From JAGLOK01 sp963676355 (lineage in GTDB: Bacteria > Bacillota > Clostridia > Christensenellales > UMGS416), in NCBI GenBank assembly GCA_963676355.1, contig OY781093.1, positions 2,542,001 through 2,606,000 on the forward strand: a stretch of DNA of 64,000 nucleotides. Reading direction: 5' to 3'. A program made the position numbers and the translations under genes. This document shows positions 8,557-18,053 of the stretch, in pieces (position 1 is the stretch's first letter; each line of letters starts with the position of its first letter). The notes under the pieces were generated by a model. The model was not told the DNA's origin and did not search any database. It saw only the letters and a program-made list of their open reading frames with translations.

Positions 8557-9197
8557 TCTTCCTTCTTCACGTTGTTGTAAAACTCACACCACTCATTAAT
8601 ATAACAAACATCGCAAAGCGGTCTCTGCGCCTTGCATATATTTCTTCCGTGCCATATAAGATAATGATGAAATCGCGACCAACTTTCCTTGGGCAGCTCT
8701 TGCATCAATTGCATTTCAGTATCATAAGGTGTTTTGGCATCAGCCAAACCAATCCTGTTGCTCACCCTGAAAACATGTGTGTCAACCGCAATGGCGTCCC
8801 CACCAAATGCGTTGGAGATAACAACATTTGCCGTCTTTCTGCCTACCCCTCTAAGCGACATCAAATCCTCCATATCGCGGGGTACTTCTCCACCAAAGTG
8901 TTCCATAATCCTTCGCGATGCCATAACTATAGCCAACGCTTTGTTTTTATACACGCCAGCGCTTTTTATGTGCGGCTCAAGCTCTATTGGCTCAAGCGCT
9001 GCAAACTGCTGCGGCGTATTATATATTTTAAATAATTTTTCTGTAATTATATTCACACGCTTATCTGTGCACTGGGCAGACAAAATGGTTGCGACAAGCA
9101 ACTCAAAAGGCGTCGAGTAGTTAAGCGCGCAATAGGCATCGTAATATTTTTCTTCTAAAATTTCTGTTATGTGTTTTTTTGCATTTTGATCAAGCAT
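8553..9197 (-). CDS. nth: Endonuclease III, DNA glycosylase/AP lyase
   Basis: Removes oxidised pyrimidines from DNA and cuts the abasic site. The 214-residue protein has the helix-hairpin-helix LRGVGRKTANVV with the catalytic lysine, the catalytic aspartate in AVDTHVFR, and the C-terminal [4Fe-4S] pattern C-x6-C-x2-C-x5-C (ending CDVCYINEWC). All key residues are present and the length is standard. It is the first gene of an operon with nfnA and nfnB and overlaps nfnA by four bases. It is divergent from the tyrosine phosphatase gene across a 175-base AT-rich gap that should hold both promoters. Confidence 0.97.
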   Translation of the reverse strand: MLDQNAKKHITEILEEKYYDAYCALNYSTPFELLVATILSAQCTDKRVNIITEKLFKIYNTPQQFAALEPIELEPHIKSAGVYKNKALAIVMASRRIMEHFGGEVPRDMEDLMSLRGVGRKTANVVISNAFGGDAIAVDTHVFRVSNRIGLADAKTPYDTEMQLMQELPKESWSRFHHYLIWHGRNICKAQRPLCDVCYINEWCEFYNNVKKEE

Positions 9198-9372
9198 AGT
9201 AACCTGATTATATTAGAAAATACTTTTTATTGCAATCAACTAAATTTCTATATTTATTCTTTAATGTTGTACATAAACGATGGCGCAAAGTGAATTATTT
9301 ATACATTATTATTAAAATTTAGTTGATTATATGCCTATGTTGTGTTTACAATTATAAAAAAACAGCGAGGAT

Positions 9373-10113
9373 ATGATGCTTAAAATATTAAACTTCAGAC
9401 ATTTGGCCAAAGGTGCCATAAACAAAGAAGGAAAAACTATAAAGCCAAAAACAATTTTCAGAAGCGGCGCTTTAGGTTATGCCGCAAAGACGGACATAAT
9501 GCGCCTTAAACACTACGGTATAAAAAATATATATGACTTCAGGAGCGAAAAAGAAATCAGCAAAATTCCCCAGCTAAGCGCTCAAAACTTTAACACTCAC
9601 CATTTCGATATACTTGAAGAAGCCGCAAACTCAGACACAAAAACCTATCTTGAAAAATCAAAACAAGAACTAATTGATCATACTACAGCACTCTACTCAA
9701 ACGACTTCGGCACAACAGATGGCTATAAAGGCGCAGTTTCCAAGATTTATAATCAAGATACTCCTGAGTTTTTGTTCCATTGCACTGCTGGCAAAGACAG
9801 AACCGGAATCTTCGGTACAATAATCATGATGATACTCGATTTTGATATTGATGAAATAAGAAAAGAATATCTAGATATCGACAAGCGTTCAATGAAAATA
9901 CTCGGCAATCATCTGCTAAAGCATGCAGGTGTTAATCCAAAAGATGTTGATATAAGTAAGTTTGAAGGCGTGATGGGTGTCCTTCCAGAGTTTTTTGATG
10001 CTTACTTTGACACTGTCATTAAAAACCATGGCGATATTGAAACATATCTTTTTGAAAAAGTCGGCGTAACTCCTGAAATGAAATCTGATTTAAAGCAAAG
10101 ATATCTAGTCTGA
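9373..10113 (+). CDS. Tyrosine-protein phosphatase, dual-specificity-like
   Basis: A 246-residue protein of the Y_phosphatase3 family. The active-site loop HCTAGKDRTG has its nucleophile at Cys137 and the phosphate-binding arginine at 143. The N-terminal NFRHLAKGA and IFRSGAL segments are conserved in this family, which includes bacterial phosphatases acting on phosphotyrosine or phosphoinositides. No signal peptide is seen, so it is probably cytoplasmic. A GAGG site precedes two consecutive ATG codons; either could start. It is transcribed alone and converges on an FGGY kinase gene four bases past its stop. Substrate unknown. Confidence 0.9.
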   Translation: MMLKILNFRHLAKGAINKEGKTIKPKTIFRSGALGYAAKTDIMRLKHYGIKNIYDFRSEKEISKIPQLSAQNFNTHHFDILEEAANSDTKTYLEKSKQELIDHTTALYSNDFGTTDGYKGAVSKIYNQDTPEFLFHCTAGKDRTGIFGTIIMMILDFDIDEIRKEYLDIDKRSMKILGNHLLKHAGVNPKDVDISKFEGVMGVLPEFFDAYFDTVIKNHGDIETYLFEKVGVTPEMKSDLKQRYLV

Positions 10114-10117
10114 TATA

Positions 10118-11404
10118 TCATTCACCATTTTTCAAGAAATGTAGGGCAAGTTGTTGGAGCCCCGAAAGAGCTTCATGTTTATTGTCACTGATACTACATT
10201 TTTTGTTGAAAATATTCTCTGATAACGTCTTTACCGAAGGGACACTGTGAGGCAACCCGCCTGAAAGCAAAACACCGCCTACTTTTTCAGGCGCAATCAT
10301 CTTACACAATGATTTATATGCTTTTTCTATGATTCCGCTTAGTGATGCATATATTATTTCATCAATTGTATGTCCTTCATTGATGAAGTTTTCAATATAC
10401 TCAAACTTGTTAGCCCTCAGTTTGCAAAAATCTATTGATAGCGTTTCTTTTTCTTGCTTTAGCAACGTGGAAACCGTCCGATCAATATAATCCCACGCAT
10501 TTAAAAATCCTTCTTTTTTTTGCAAATAACTTGCTAATATTGTTACATCTCTGCCCGATGGCAAATCCGAATCACAAAGAAGATATTTCCCGTCAAAATA
10601 CGGTCGCATTTCAAAATCTCCAAACTTCATTTCATCTGTAATAAAAGACACCTGACTACCTGTCGCAATGTTTATAACGACATCACATGCATTAGTTTCA
10701 CAGCCCAAAACAGAAGCCTGATGATCTCCTACCGCGCTATAAATATCTGCGTCTTTGTATTTCCCCACAGAACACACATCAGAAGTTATTCTTGGAAAAT
10801 CAATATTCTGCGCACCCACTGCATCAATGATATATTTATCCCAATCGTTTTCCTTTAAACTCACCATGCCTGTGGATGCTGCATTTGTGATGTGACACAG
10901 TGCAACTTTCCCAGTTAACCTATATGCTAAAAAATCACCCAGCATCATAAAGCGCGCACTCAGATTTTCTAACTCATTTAAAAAATAAAACAATGGATAA
11001 AGGCTAAGATTAATCTTTTCCTGAGCTCCAGTGTGTATTCTTTTTTTTATTTTCGAGTTTATCTTATCAAAATAGGATGTTTTTTCATGTAGAATCTGTC
11101 CAAATGCTCTTTCATCCTGCCATGAGATATAATTTGAGATGGTCTCTCCATCACCATCCATTAGAATCATTCCATGCATCTGCGTCGAAAAGAAAACGCC
11201 TTTGATATCATTGATAGCTTTGCTTTCATCGATAATATTTTTAACGCATACAACCCAGTCCTCAGGGCAATATTCCTTAATTCTCGCACACTCGCTTGCT
11301 AAAAATTCAGGCGATTTGATTCTTTTCACACTGCCCAAATTTCCGCTTTCGTCAATCAAAGCATATTTTATGAAGCTGCTTCCTAAATCTATGGCTAAAA
11401 ACAT
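10118..11404 (-). CDS. FGGY-family carbohydrate kinase, short form
   Basis: A 428-residue ASKHA-fold kinase, clearly shorter than the usual 490-530 of FGGY kinases. The phosphate-1 loop AIDLGSSFIKYALID is at residues 3-17. STQMHGMIL and ISWQDERA match the sugar-binding region of xylulokinase/sedoheptulokinase types, and a C-terminal LLSGGLPHSVP loop matches the adenosine motif. Substrate cannot be fixed; a sedoheptulokinase-like kinase is one possibility. No other sugar genes adjoin. It lies between a tyrosine phosphatase (convergent) and the two carboxypeptidases, separated from the latter by a terminator. Confidence 0.8.
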   Translation of the reverse strand: MFLAIDLGSSFIKYALIDESGNLGSVKRIKSPEFLASECARIKEYCPEDWVVCVKNIIDESKAINDIKGVFFSTQMHGMILMDGDGETISNYISWQDERAFGQILHEKTSYFDKINSKIKKRIHTGAQEKINLSLYPLFYFLNELENLSARFMMLGDFLAYRLTGKVALCHITNAASTGMVSLKENDWDKYIIDAVGAQNIDFPRITSDVCSVGKYKDADIYSAVGDHQASVLGCETNACDVVINIATGSQVSFITDEMKFGDFEMRPYFDGKYLLCDSDLPSGRDVTILASYLQKKEGFLNAWDYIDRTVSTLLKQEKETLSIDFCKLRANKFEYIENFINEGHTIDEIIYASLSGIIEKAYKSLCKMIAPEKVGGVLLSGGLPHSVPSVKTLSENIFNKKCSISDNKHEALSGLQQLALHFLKNGE

Positions 11405-11423
11405 AAAAATCCTTTGGAGTAGT

Positions 11424-11448
11424 ATAAAACCGCACTTTTAAAGTGCGG
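11424..11448 (-). terminator. Terminator after the first D,D-carboxypeptidase
   Basis: A near-perfect palindrome with arms CCGCACTTT and AAAGTGCGG, followed on the minus strand by TTTTAT. It is 15 bases past the stop codon of the gene ending at 11463. Confidence 0.8.
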
Positions 11449-11462
11449 CATATTAATAAGAT

Positions 11463-12998
11463 TTATTTTTTCCTGTGCTTGCCTTTTTGTATTCCATCAT
11501 TATATCCCGTTGCCGAATGCTTGCCACGCGGCGAAACATGATATTGATGAAATTTTGCTCTTCTTCCCAACGAAACGATGATAAGAATTATCAGCGCAAC
11601 ACCCACAAATCCAATAAGTCCATAGCCTATATACCCAATCGTCCCAGTTTCCTTTGCTTCGGTAGGTTCTGTGACTTCACCATCTTTTTTCACTGGAGTT
11701 GCAGTAGGTTCAGCTGTTACTGTAGGCTTTGCCGGCACTTCGTTTGCAGCTATCAGTGTACATGTTAAAATCGGCTCGCTGTCCCCATCAAAATAGTATT
11801 CGATAGTTCCGATTTCTTCATCTTTTTCAATGGGTGCAACCAAAGTGTCAGGATAGTTTTCAACTTTCCTGAATCGCTCAGGCTGATTTTTAATTGATTG
11901 TATTATAGCAGTTGTATCGGTTATATATGCTTTTTTGTCAGGAACCACATACATCTCAAGGTTATCTTCCACGCTTTCATCCGCCGCTTTATCAACATGC
12001 GCTGAAATAGTGTAATCTGCCGTCAGATAATCACCTACATCCAAAGTGTCATAAAATTCAAACGCGTACATGAACATAGTGATGCAGTCAGTCCATTTAC
12101 CCGCTTGTGTATCATACAAAACAACTGCGATTACTTCCTGCGTGCCATCAGGACTTACAGCCGCAGCAACCAAAGTGCTTTCCGCAGCTCCTGTATATCC
12201 TGTTTTTATACCTATCGCCCGTCCATACTTTCCGTTGAATCTAAAGGCCTCACTTTTTGATGTTGATATAAGACGGTTTGAGTTTTCCCAAGTCAGCGGA
12301 TACCATGGCTTGTCTTGTGTATGTTTATTTGTCTTGGGAGGGGTATACTGCCATGTTCCGACAATCTTTCTGAATGTAGGGTTTTTCATCGCTTCATATG
12401 CTAGCTTTGCCATATCCCTTGCTGTAACATAGTGGTTTGAATCGTGAAGTCCGTGAGGATTGACAAAATGGCTGTTTGTCATGCCAAGCTCAGCCGCTTT
12501 TTGATTCATAAGCTCTGCAAAAGCTTCCACACTTCCCGATACGTGCATGGCAAGAGCCACGCCAGCGTCATTTCCCGACTCCAGCATAAACCCATATAAT
12601 AAATCTTCCAATAATATAACTTCACCACTTATAAGACCGATTTTTTTAGCATTTTTTTCATTTACGTCAAGGTTTGATATGCTAACCTGATCAGATAAAT
12701 TTGCATTTTCAAGCACAACCAAGCATGTCATAATTTTTGTTATCGAAGCGGGATATCTCTTGGTGTCAGCATTTTCTTCGTAGAGCACCTCGCCTGTGTG
12801 TGCATCCATTAAAATTGCATATTTGGAAACTGTTGAACTGTCGCGAAGTTCGCCTCCCCTTGTCAGTCTATCCCAGTTTCTTTCTTTTGTGTCATCATCG
12901 GCATATGCTGTATTGTCTGTTATAAAAGGCGCAAAAGCAAACACGGCAAACATTATAGTCAAAAATATAAACGCCGTCTGTTTGATTTTTTTTGCCAT
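11463..12998 (-). CDS. D-alanyl-D-alanine carboxypeptidase (peptidase S11), copy 1
   Basis: A membrane-anchored penicillin-binding protein that trims the terminal D-Ala from peptidoglycan stem peptides. The 511-residue protein has a signal peptide (about residues 1-33), the S85-I-T-K88 nucleophile motif, S141-G-N143 and K265-T-G267. A beta-rich PBP5_C-like domain follows, then a Thr/Pro/Glu-rich linker and a C-terminal transmembrane helix near 460-485 ending in a basic tail. All three S11 motifs are intact. It stands directly downstream of a second, closely similar copy (128-base gap), a tandem duplication. The family is firm; a specific dac letter is not assigned. Confidence 0.94.
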   Translation of the reverse strand: MAKKIKQTAFIFLTIMFAVFAFAPFITDNTAYADDDTKERNWDRLTRGGELRDSSTVSKYAILMDAHTGEVLYEENADTKRYPASITKIMTCLVVLENANLSDQVSISNLDVNEKNAKKIGLISGEVILLEDLLYGFMLESGNDAGVALAMHVSGSVEAFAELMNQKAAELGMTNSHFVNPHGLHDSNHYVTARDMAKLAYEAMKNPTFRKIVGTWQYTPPKTNKHTQDKPWYPLTWENSNRLISTSKSEAFRFNGKYGRAIGIKTGYTGAAESTLVAAAVSPDGTQEVIAVVLYDTQAGKWTDCITMFMYAFEFYDTLDVGDYLTADYTISAHVDKAADESVEDNLEMYVVPDKKAYITDTTAIIQSIKNQPERFRKVENYPDTLVAPIEKDEEIGTIEYYFDGDSEPILTCTLIAANEVPAKPTVTAEPTATPVKKDGEVTEPTEAKETGTIGYIGYGLIGFVGVALIILIIVSLGRRAKFHQYHVSPRGKHSATGYNDGIQKGKHRKK

Positions 12999-13126
12999 AG
13001 CAAACTCCTCTTTAAAAAATTTTTACAATAAGAGATTATATCATAAACCAAAAAATTGTAAATAAACTTATCTTTCTCATTTAAAAGCGTAACAAACAAT
13101 TAACAAACAAAGTTGCTGGCTTTTTC

Positions 13127-14671
13127 CTATCTTCTTCTGCCGCGTCCTCTGTTTGTTCCGCCGCTTCGCCTTGTATCGTTGCGTCTTCCTCTTGTTTGAG
13201 AAGAAGCGCCAGCCGCTCTTCTTGCAGGCTGTTTTCTCTTCTTTCCTGATGAAACCGCAATTATTAAAATAATCAGTATAACTATTACCGCTCCGCCGAC
13301 AATCACGTATATCGGGTTGCTCTTTACAGTATCAATGATTGTTGGCGCAGGTGATGCAGTTGGCACAGGTGTCGCCGCAGGCTCAGGAGTTGGAGTCACC
13401 TCTGGCAAGGCTTCCACTGTGTTTTGAGCCAAAAGATTACAAACCAAAACAGGCTCTGTTTGTTCGTTATAATAATATTTTACAACCCCAACTTGCTCAT
13501 CTTTTGATATAGGCGCTGTCAAGTCTCTAATATAAGTCACTTCACTAGTGAAGCGCTGAGGGTTATTTTTTACCTCTGTTATTACAGTTGCAGAATCCGT
13601 CATATATGATTCTTGCAAAGCCACAGGATACAGACTTAGATTGTCCTGTGTGCTATTATCTGCAGCATTATCCACATGAACTTTAAACTCTTCGTTTTTA
13701 GCCAAAAAGTCCATTAAATTAATGGTGTCATAAAATTCAAAAGCATACATAAACATAGTAGTCGCATCCACAAATCTTCCGTTTGCAGTTCCATATAAAA
13801 CAACAGCGATTACTTCTTGTGTTCCATCTAAACTCTCAGCTGAAGCCACAAGCGTGCTTTGTGCAGGTGTTGTAAATCCAGTCTTTATTCCTGTTGCATG
13901 TCCGTATTTATTACTGTTAAAAACATAATCTTCAACTATATCAGCTGAAACCAATTTATTTCTGTTTTCCCAAACCAAAGCATCCCATAAATTTTCTGGA
14001 CCGTGAACGTTTGTTGTGGGCGGATCATACTTATATGTGCCAACTATTGTCCTAAAGTCATCATTTTTCATCGCCCAGAATCCAAGATTAGCCAAATCCA
14101 TTGCAGTTGTATAATGTTGGTCATCGTGAAGTCCTATAGGATTTGTAAAATGAGTGCCTGTCATCCCGAGCTCATTAGCTCTTTGGTTCATAAGCTCAAC
14201 AAAAGAGGTGACACTTCCAGATACATGCATTGCAAGTGCCTCTGCCGCGTCTCCACCAGATTCAAGCATAAGCCCATATAACAAATCTCTAACTGTAATT
14301 TCTTCATCATTTTCAAGGCCAATTACAGCAGAGCCTTCCTTATCAAGCCTTTCTTGATCTATATCATGTACTTTAACCACATCATCAAGATTCGCATTTT
14401 CAAGCACAATTAAGCAAGTCATAATTTTAGTGGTAGATGCCGGGAACTTTCGTGGGCTGCTTCCATTTTCATCATACAGCACAGTTCCGGTGTGAGCGTC
14501 AATAAGCACCGCAATCTCAGTTAGTGTGGCACTGTCTTTAAGCTGACCGTTTTCAGTGTACTTATCCCAGTCTCTGGGTTCGGGTTCAATGGCAAACGCC
14601 GTTGAGCCTATAAATGCAGATAATATAATTGCCGCAAAAATTACAGCCATAAGTTTTTTTCTTTTTGGCAT
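13127..14671 (-). CDS. D-alanyl-D-alanine carboxypeptidase (peptidase S11), copy 2 with SGG motif
   Basis: A 514-residue paralogue of the neighbouring carboxypeptidase with the same layout: signal peptide (about 1-27), S11 catalytic domain, PBP5_C-like domain, Pro/Thr linker, transmembrane helix near 455-480 and a very basic Arg/Gly-rich tail. The nucleophile motif is S79-T-T-K82 and the KTG box is K263-T-G265. The second motif reads S138-G-G140 where copy 1 has SGN. That position is normally Asn and helps catalysis, so activity or specificity may differ. The codons (GGT GGA) are unambiguous. Probably co-transcribed with copy 1; a cell wall trimming role is inferred from family. Confidence 0.92.
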   Translation of the reverse strand: MPKRKKLMAVIFAAIILSAFIGSTAFAIEPEPRDWDKYTENGQLKDSATLTEIAVLIDAHTGTVLYDENGSSPRKFPASTTKIMTCLIVLENANLDDVVKVHDIDQERLDKEGSAVIGLENDEEITVRDLLYGLMLESGGDAAEALAMHVSGSVTSFVELMNQRANELGMTGTHFTNPIGLHDDQHYTTAMDLANLGFWAMKNDDFRTIVGTYKYDPPTTNVHGPENLWDALVWENRNKLVSADIVEDYVFNSNKYGHATGIKTGFTTPAQSTLVASAESLDGTQEVIAVVLYGTANGRFVDATTMFMYAFEFYDTINLMDFLAKNEEFKVHVDNAADNSTQDNLSLYPVALQESYMTDSATVITEVKNNPQRFTSEVTYIRDLTAPISKDEQVGVVKYYYNEQTEPVLVCNLLAQNTVEALPEVTPTPEPAATPVPTASPAPTIIDTVKSNPIYVIVGGAVIVILIILIIAVSSGKKRKQPARRAAGASSQTRGRRNDTRRSGGTNRGRGRRR

Positions 14672-14792
14672 TATAACCTCTCTTGTGTAAATTTAACAAT
14701 TAATGATTATAGCACAATCAGGCAAAAAGTAAATGTGCCTGCTTTTGCCTTGCAGAAGATTCACACGCTTTTCTGTGTGATATTTGTGCTCA

Positions 14793-15536
14793 TTATATTT
14801 TAAGCGCCGTCTCCAGTGCTATCTTCATCATGTTAGTGAATGCTTTCTGGCGTTCCTGGCTTGTTGTTTCTTTTCCTGAAACCAGAGAATCTGAAACTGT
14901 GAGAATGCATGCTGCATTTTTGTTTAGAATATTTGCATTTGTAAATAATGCAAATGATTCCATCTCTACAGCTCCAATGTCCATCTCATTCATTCTTTTT
15001 ATGTGTTTTTTTGCAACGTCACTTTCTGCATAAAAAACATCTGCTGAATATATCTTCTGGGCAATAACAGGAATTTCAAGCTCCATTCCGCTTTCCATTA
15101 TTGCTTCATTTATTTTCTTTGAAGGAAAAGCAAATCTGTCCTCAGCATCATTTTGCATTTTTGCATATGTGGTGTCAGAATATGCGGCGCTTGTAACCAG
15201 CACATCAAATAAATTTAGCTCTTTTGTGTATGCTCCGCATGAGCCGACTCTTATAATGTTTTCCACATCGTAAAACTTAAACAATTCATAAGAATATATT
15301 CCTATAGAAGGCTGCCCCATTCCGGACCCCATAACGGAAACCTTTTTATCTTTATATACACCTGTAAAACCAAGCATTCCCCTAACTGCGTTCACCTGTA
15401 CTGGATCCTCAAGAAAATTCTCCGCAATAAATTTCGCTCTCAGCGGGTCACCCGGCATAAGAACTGTTGGTGCAAAATCACCCATTTTAGCTTCTATATG
15501 TGGTGTAGGTACTGTTGGTCTTTCTGATTGGCTCAT
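14793..15536 (-). CDS. deoD: Purine-nucleoside phosphorylase, DeoD type
   Basis: Cleaves purine (deoxy)ribonucleosides with phosphate to base and (deoxy)ribose 1-phosphate in the salvage pathway. The hexameric DeoD subfamily is shown by TPHIEAKMGDFAPTVLMPGD near the N-terminus, the GSGMGQPSIGIYSYEL stretch, RVGSCGAY and the catalytic aspartate in TVSDS. From the ATG at 15536 the protein has 247 residues, usual for DeoD. An ATG 33 bases upstream is rejected because the AAGGAG site lies between the two and fits 15536. It appears monocistronic; no deoC or pentomutase gene is near. Confidence 0.95.
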   Translation of the reverse strand: MSQSERPTVPTPHIEAKMGDFAPTVLMPGDPLRAKFIAENFLEDPVQVNAVRGMLGFTGVYKDKKVSVMGSGMGQPSIGIYSYELFKFYDVENIIRVGSCGAYTKELNLFDVLVTSAAYSDTTYAKMQNDAEDRFAFPSKKINEAIMESGMELEIPVIAQKIYSADVFYAESDVAKKHIKRMNEMDIGAVEMESFALFTNANILNKNAACILTVSDSLVSGKETTSQERQKAFTNMMKIALETALKI

Positions 15537-15873
15537 AATTTTCTCCTTAGTATGCTCAATATTTCTCATTTAATAATATATCAGGGTTTTATTAATTTCA
15601 CAATATTCCATCCCGTGCTATAAATCAACCACAAAATTAAGGTTTTTTGATTCAATTTTTCTGAAATATGAATTTTTTAATACAAATTTACTAAAAACCA
15701 TCAAGATATTTGCAGACTTCAAACCATAATGTACCATTATATGTAATAATATATCATAAATCGCGCCATATTGTTAAAAAAATCTATCTTAATAATAAAT
15801 TGCCGATAAATTTTATTCCGAAACTATTACAATTATGTTATAATCATAAAAGATATAATCTGAGGAGGATTCC
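15537..15873 (+). other. 337-base AT-rich intergenic region, promoter of the two-component operon
   Basis: No gene is seen here. The region separates deoD (minus) from the response regulator (plus). A plausible sigma-A promoter for the plus strand is TTCCGA (15816-15821), a 17-base spacer and TATAAT (15839-15844). The -10 is perfect and the -35 is weak, which suggests help from an activator, possibly the response regulator itself. A strong GAGGAGG ribosome binding site follows. The rest is AT-rich with no clear repeat. Confidence 0.6.
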
Positions 15874-16563
15874 ATGTCCAAAAAAATATTAATTGTTGAC
15901 GATGAACCGTTGATTGTTAAAGGCCTTAAGTTTTCTCTTGAGCAAGAAGGATATGAAACTGATGCTGCATATGATGGAAACGAAGCGCTTGAAAAAATAG
16001 ACAGCACAAATTATGACCTTATTCTGCTTGACCTCATGCTTCCCGGCGTAGACGGAATGACTGTTTGCCAGCAGGTTCGCGAAACTAGCAACGTTCCAAT
16101 CATCATGCTCACTGCAAAAGGTGAAGACATGGATAGAATTTTGGGGCTTGAATACGGTGCAGACGATTACATGACAAAGCCGTTTAACATACTAGAAGTC
16201 AAAGCCAGAATGAAAACCCTTTTCAGAAGGATTGATTCAATAACACCTAAAACTGTTGCAAGCGAGGTTTCAGTTCATGACATGACTGTAAACTTTGACA
16301 ATAGAACAGTTACTATTTCAGATAAAGAAGTAAACCTCACTGCAAAAGAGTTTGACCTTTTGCAGCTGTTTATAAACAATCGCGGAAAAGTGTACTCTCG
16401 TCAGCAGTTGCTGGACACAGTATGGAAATTCGATTACTTGGGAGAATACAGAACTGTGGATGTACACATTCGCAGACTGCGAGAGAAAATCGAGCCTAAT
16501 CCTGGTCAGCCGGAATATATACTGACCAAATGGGGAGTGGGTTACTATTTCACGGAAAAGTAG
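15874..16563 (+). CDS. OmpR/PhoB-family response regulator
   Basis: A 229-residue DNA-binding regulator. The receiver domain (about 1-120) has the acidic pair Asp9-Asp10, the phosphorylation site Asp53 in LLDLMLPG, the conserved Thr in MLTAKG and the Lys in TKPF. A winged-helix Trans_reg_C domain fills residues ~130-229, ending in WGVGYYF. Overall similarity is to the WalR/MtrA group. It is the first gene of a plus-strand operon with a histidine kinase and two GerMN lipoproteins. The operon's -35 box is weak, consistent with autoregulation, though that is inference. Confidence 0.95.
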   Translation: MSKKILIVDDEPLIVKGLKFSLEQEGYETDAAYDGNEALEKIDSTNYDLILLDLMLPGVDGMTVCQQVRETSNVPIIMLTAKGEDMDRILGLEYGADDYMTKPFNILEVKARMKTLFRRIDSITPKTVASEVSVHDMTVNFDNRTVTISDKEVNLTAKEFDLLQLFINNRGKVYSRQQLLDTVWKFDYLGEYRTVDVHIRRLREKIEPNPGQPEYILTKWGVGYYFTEK

Positions 16564-18049
16564 AAAACGACATTCAATTAGGTGGCGCATTGTCGCCGCC
16601 TATTTTATTCTGATTACATTAGCGCTATCAGTGCTTTTTTTGCTTATTGGGAGAGTTACTGAAAGTTTTCTGCTAAACAAGACAGCTTCCGAATACAGCG
16701 AAATAGCTCAAACACAGGCAGTGCAAATTGCCCCTATTTATGCAAGCTCAGCTTCTGAGAAACTTCATGAAAATTTAAAAGAAATATCTTCTGAAAATAA
16801 CTGCCGAGCACTTATTGTTGGCAATTACGGAGTCGTTCAAGCGGATGCTTTTTCACAACTTAACGGAACTAAGATCACAAACACCGAGGTGTCTGATGTA
16901 ATATACTCAGGCAAAAGCATATCAATCGGTTATCATTATCTTGAAAAAACCTCCGGCTATGAAAAGCAATATCCAGACGACATTTCCGGCAAGCTTCGTA
17001 AATTAATCTTTGGAACTGATGATAAAGAGTGGGTTATGTATTGCGTAACTCCCATAGTCTCGGGCAGCAACCTATATGGCGCACTTGTTTTGTCTGTGCC
17101 AATAGAGCAAACTGTAGCTCAAATTGAGCTTATAAAGTGGCAGATTCTTTTGGTCTCGGTCGCAACTGGTATTAGTGCAATTATACTCATCGCAGCTTTT
17201 TCCGGGAATATGATGAAACCAATTCGCCAGCTGACACAGGGTATATCCAAAATCGCACAAGGTGATTTCACTCAAAGAGTTAAAGTACAGGGCAACTCCG
17301 AAATGGCGCAGCTCGCCGATACCTTTAACGAAATGAGTGAGCGCCTTGAAAATCTTGACCATACAAGAAATGAGTTTCTGGCGAACGCATCACACGAACT
17401 TAAAACACCCATGTCTACAATAAAAATACTCGTCGAGTCACTCCAGCATCAAAAAGAATTGGATCCAAACATCACCAAAGAGCTTTTGGGTGATGTCGCA
17501 AGTGAAATTGACAGAATGAGTTTGCTTGTTGGCGATTTGCTCTCCCTTGTCCGCCTTGATGAGCAAGAAAAAAGCAGCGTTCCGTTTTCTGAGTTTTGCA
17601 TTTCGGGAGTGCTGATGCAAGTTTGTGATATACTAACCCCGATAGCTTATAAAAGAGATATCCAGTTAAATATCGAAATTACAGCGGACATATATTTCAC
17701 AGGCGATGAAGCGAAAATCAAGCGGGTATTCATCAACCTAATAGACAATGCCATAAAATATTCCGAAGACGGCTCAGCTGTTTCCATAAGCTTAAACACA
17801 TCAGCGGACTCCATCGTATTTTTTGTTAAAGATAATGGAGTGGGCATAGCAGAAGAGGACATCCCGTACATCTTCGACAGATTCTACAGGGTGGATAAAA
17901 CAAGGTCACGTCAAACGGGCGGAACAGGACTTGGTCTTTCAATAGTAAAAAGCATTGTTTTGCTACACGGAGGACAAATTGATGTCAAAAGCAAAAGAGG
18001 CTCTGGAACTTCCATTCAGGTCACCTTCCCTTTTGATAAACCGGAGTAA
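16547..18049 (+). CDS. Membrane sensor histidine kinase, apparent ATT start
   Basis: The kinase partner of the preceding regulator. From the proposed start it has 500 residues: a basic N-terminus, transmembrane helix 1 (about 15-37), an extracytoplasmic sensor region, helix 2 (about 199-219), HAMP, a HisKA box with His283 in ASHELKTP, then the ATPase boxes NLIDNAIKY, DNGVGI and GTGLGLSIV. The first usual start codon is a GTG at 16631, which would cut helix 1 in half and has no ribosome binding site. The frame is open upstream, and an ATT at 16547 lies nine bases after GGAG, giving a normal N-terminus and a 17-base overlap with the regulator gene. That start is inference; the kinase call is firm. 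Confidence 0.93.
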   Translation: MSRKSRKRHSIRWRIVAAYFILITLALSVLFLLIGRVTESFLLNKTASEYSEIAQTQAVQIAPIYASSASEKLHENLKEISSENNCRALIVGNYGVVQADAFSQLNGTKITNTEVSDVIYSGKSISIGYHYLEKTSGYEKQYPDDISGKLRKLIFGTDDKEWVMYCVTPIVSGSNLYGALVLSVPIEQTVAQIELIKWQILLVSVATGISAIILIAAFSGNMMKPIRQLTQGISKIAQGDFTQRVKVQGNSEMAQLADTFNEMSERLENLDHTRNEFLANASHELKTPMSTIKILVESLQHQKELDPNITKELLGDVASEIDRMSLLVGDLLSLVRLDEQEKSSVPFSEFCISGVLMQVCDILTPIAYKRDIQLNIEITADIYFTGDEAKIKRVFINLIDNAIKYSEDGSAVSISLNTSADSIVFFVKDNGVGIAEEDIPYIFDRFYRVDKTRSRQTGGTGLGLSIVKSIVLLHGGQIDVKSKRGSGTSIQVTFPFDKPE

Positions 18050-18053
18050 CGTA

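Noticed and set aside
14760..14779. Hairpin TCACAC/GTGTGA after deoD as a terminator
   Set aside because: The stem is plausible but there is no T-rich tail on the minus strand.
15710..15892. A 60-codon frame in the region before the response regulator
   Set aside because: It runs over the promoter and ribosome binding site of the regulator gene and has no ribosome binding site of its own.
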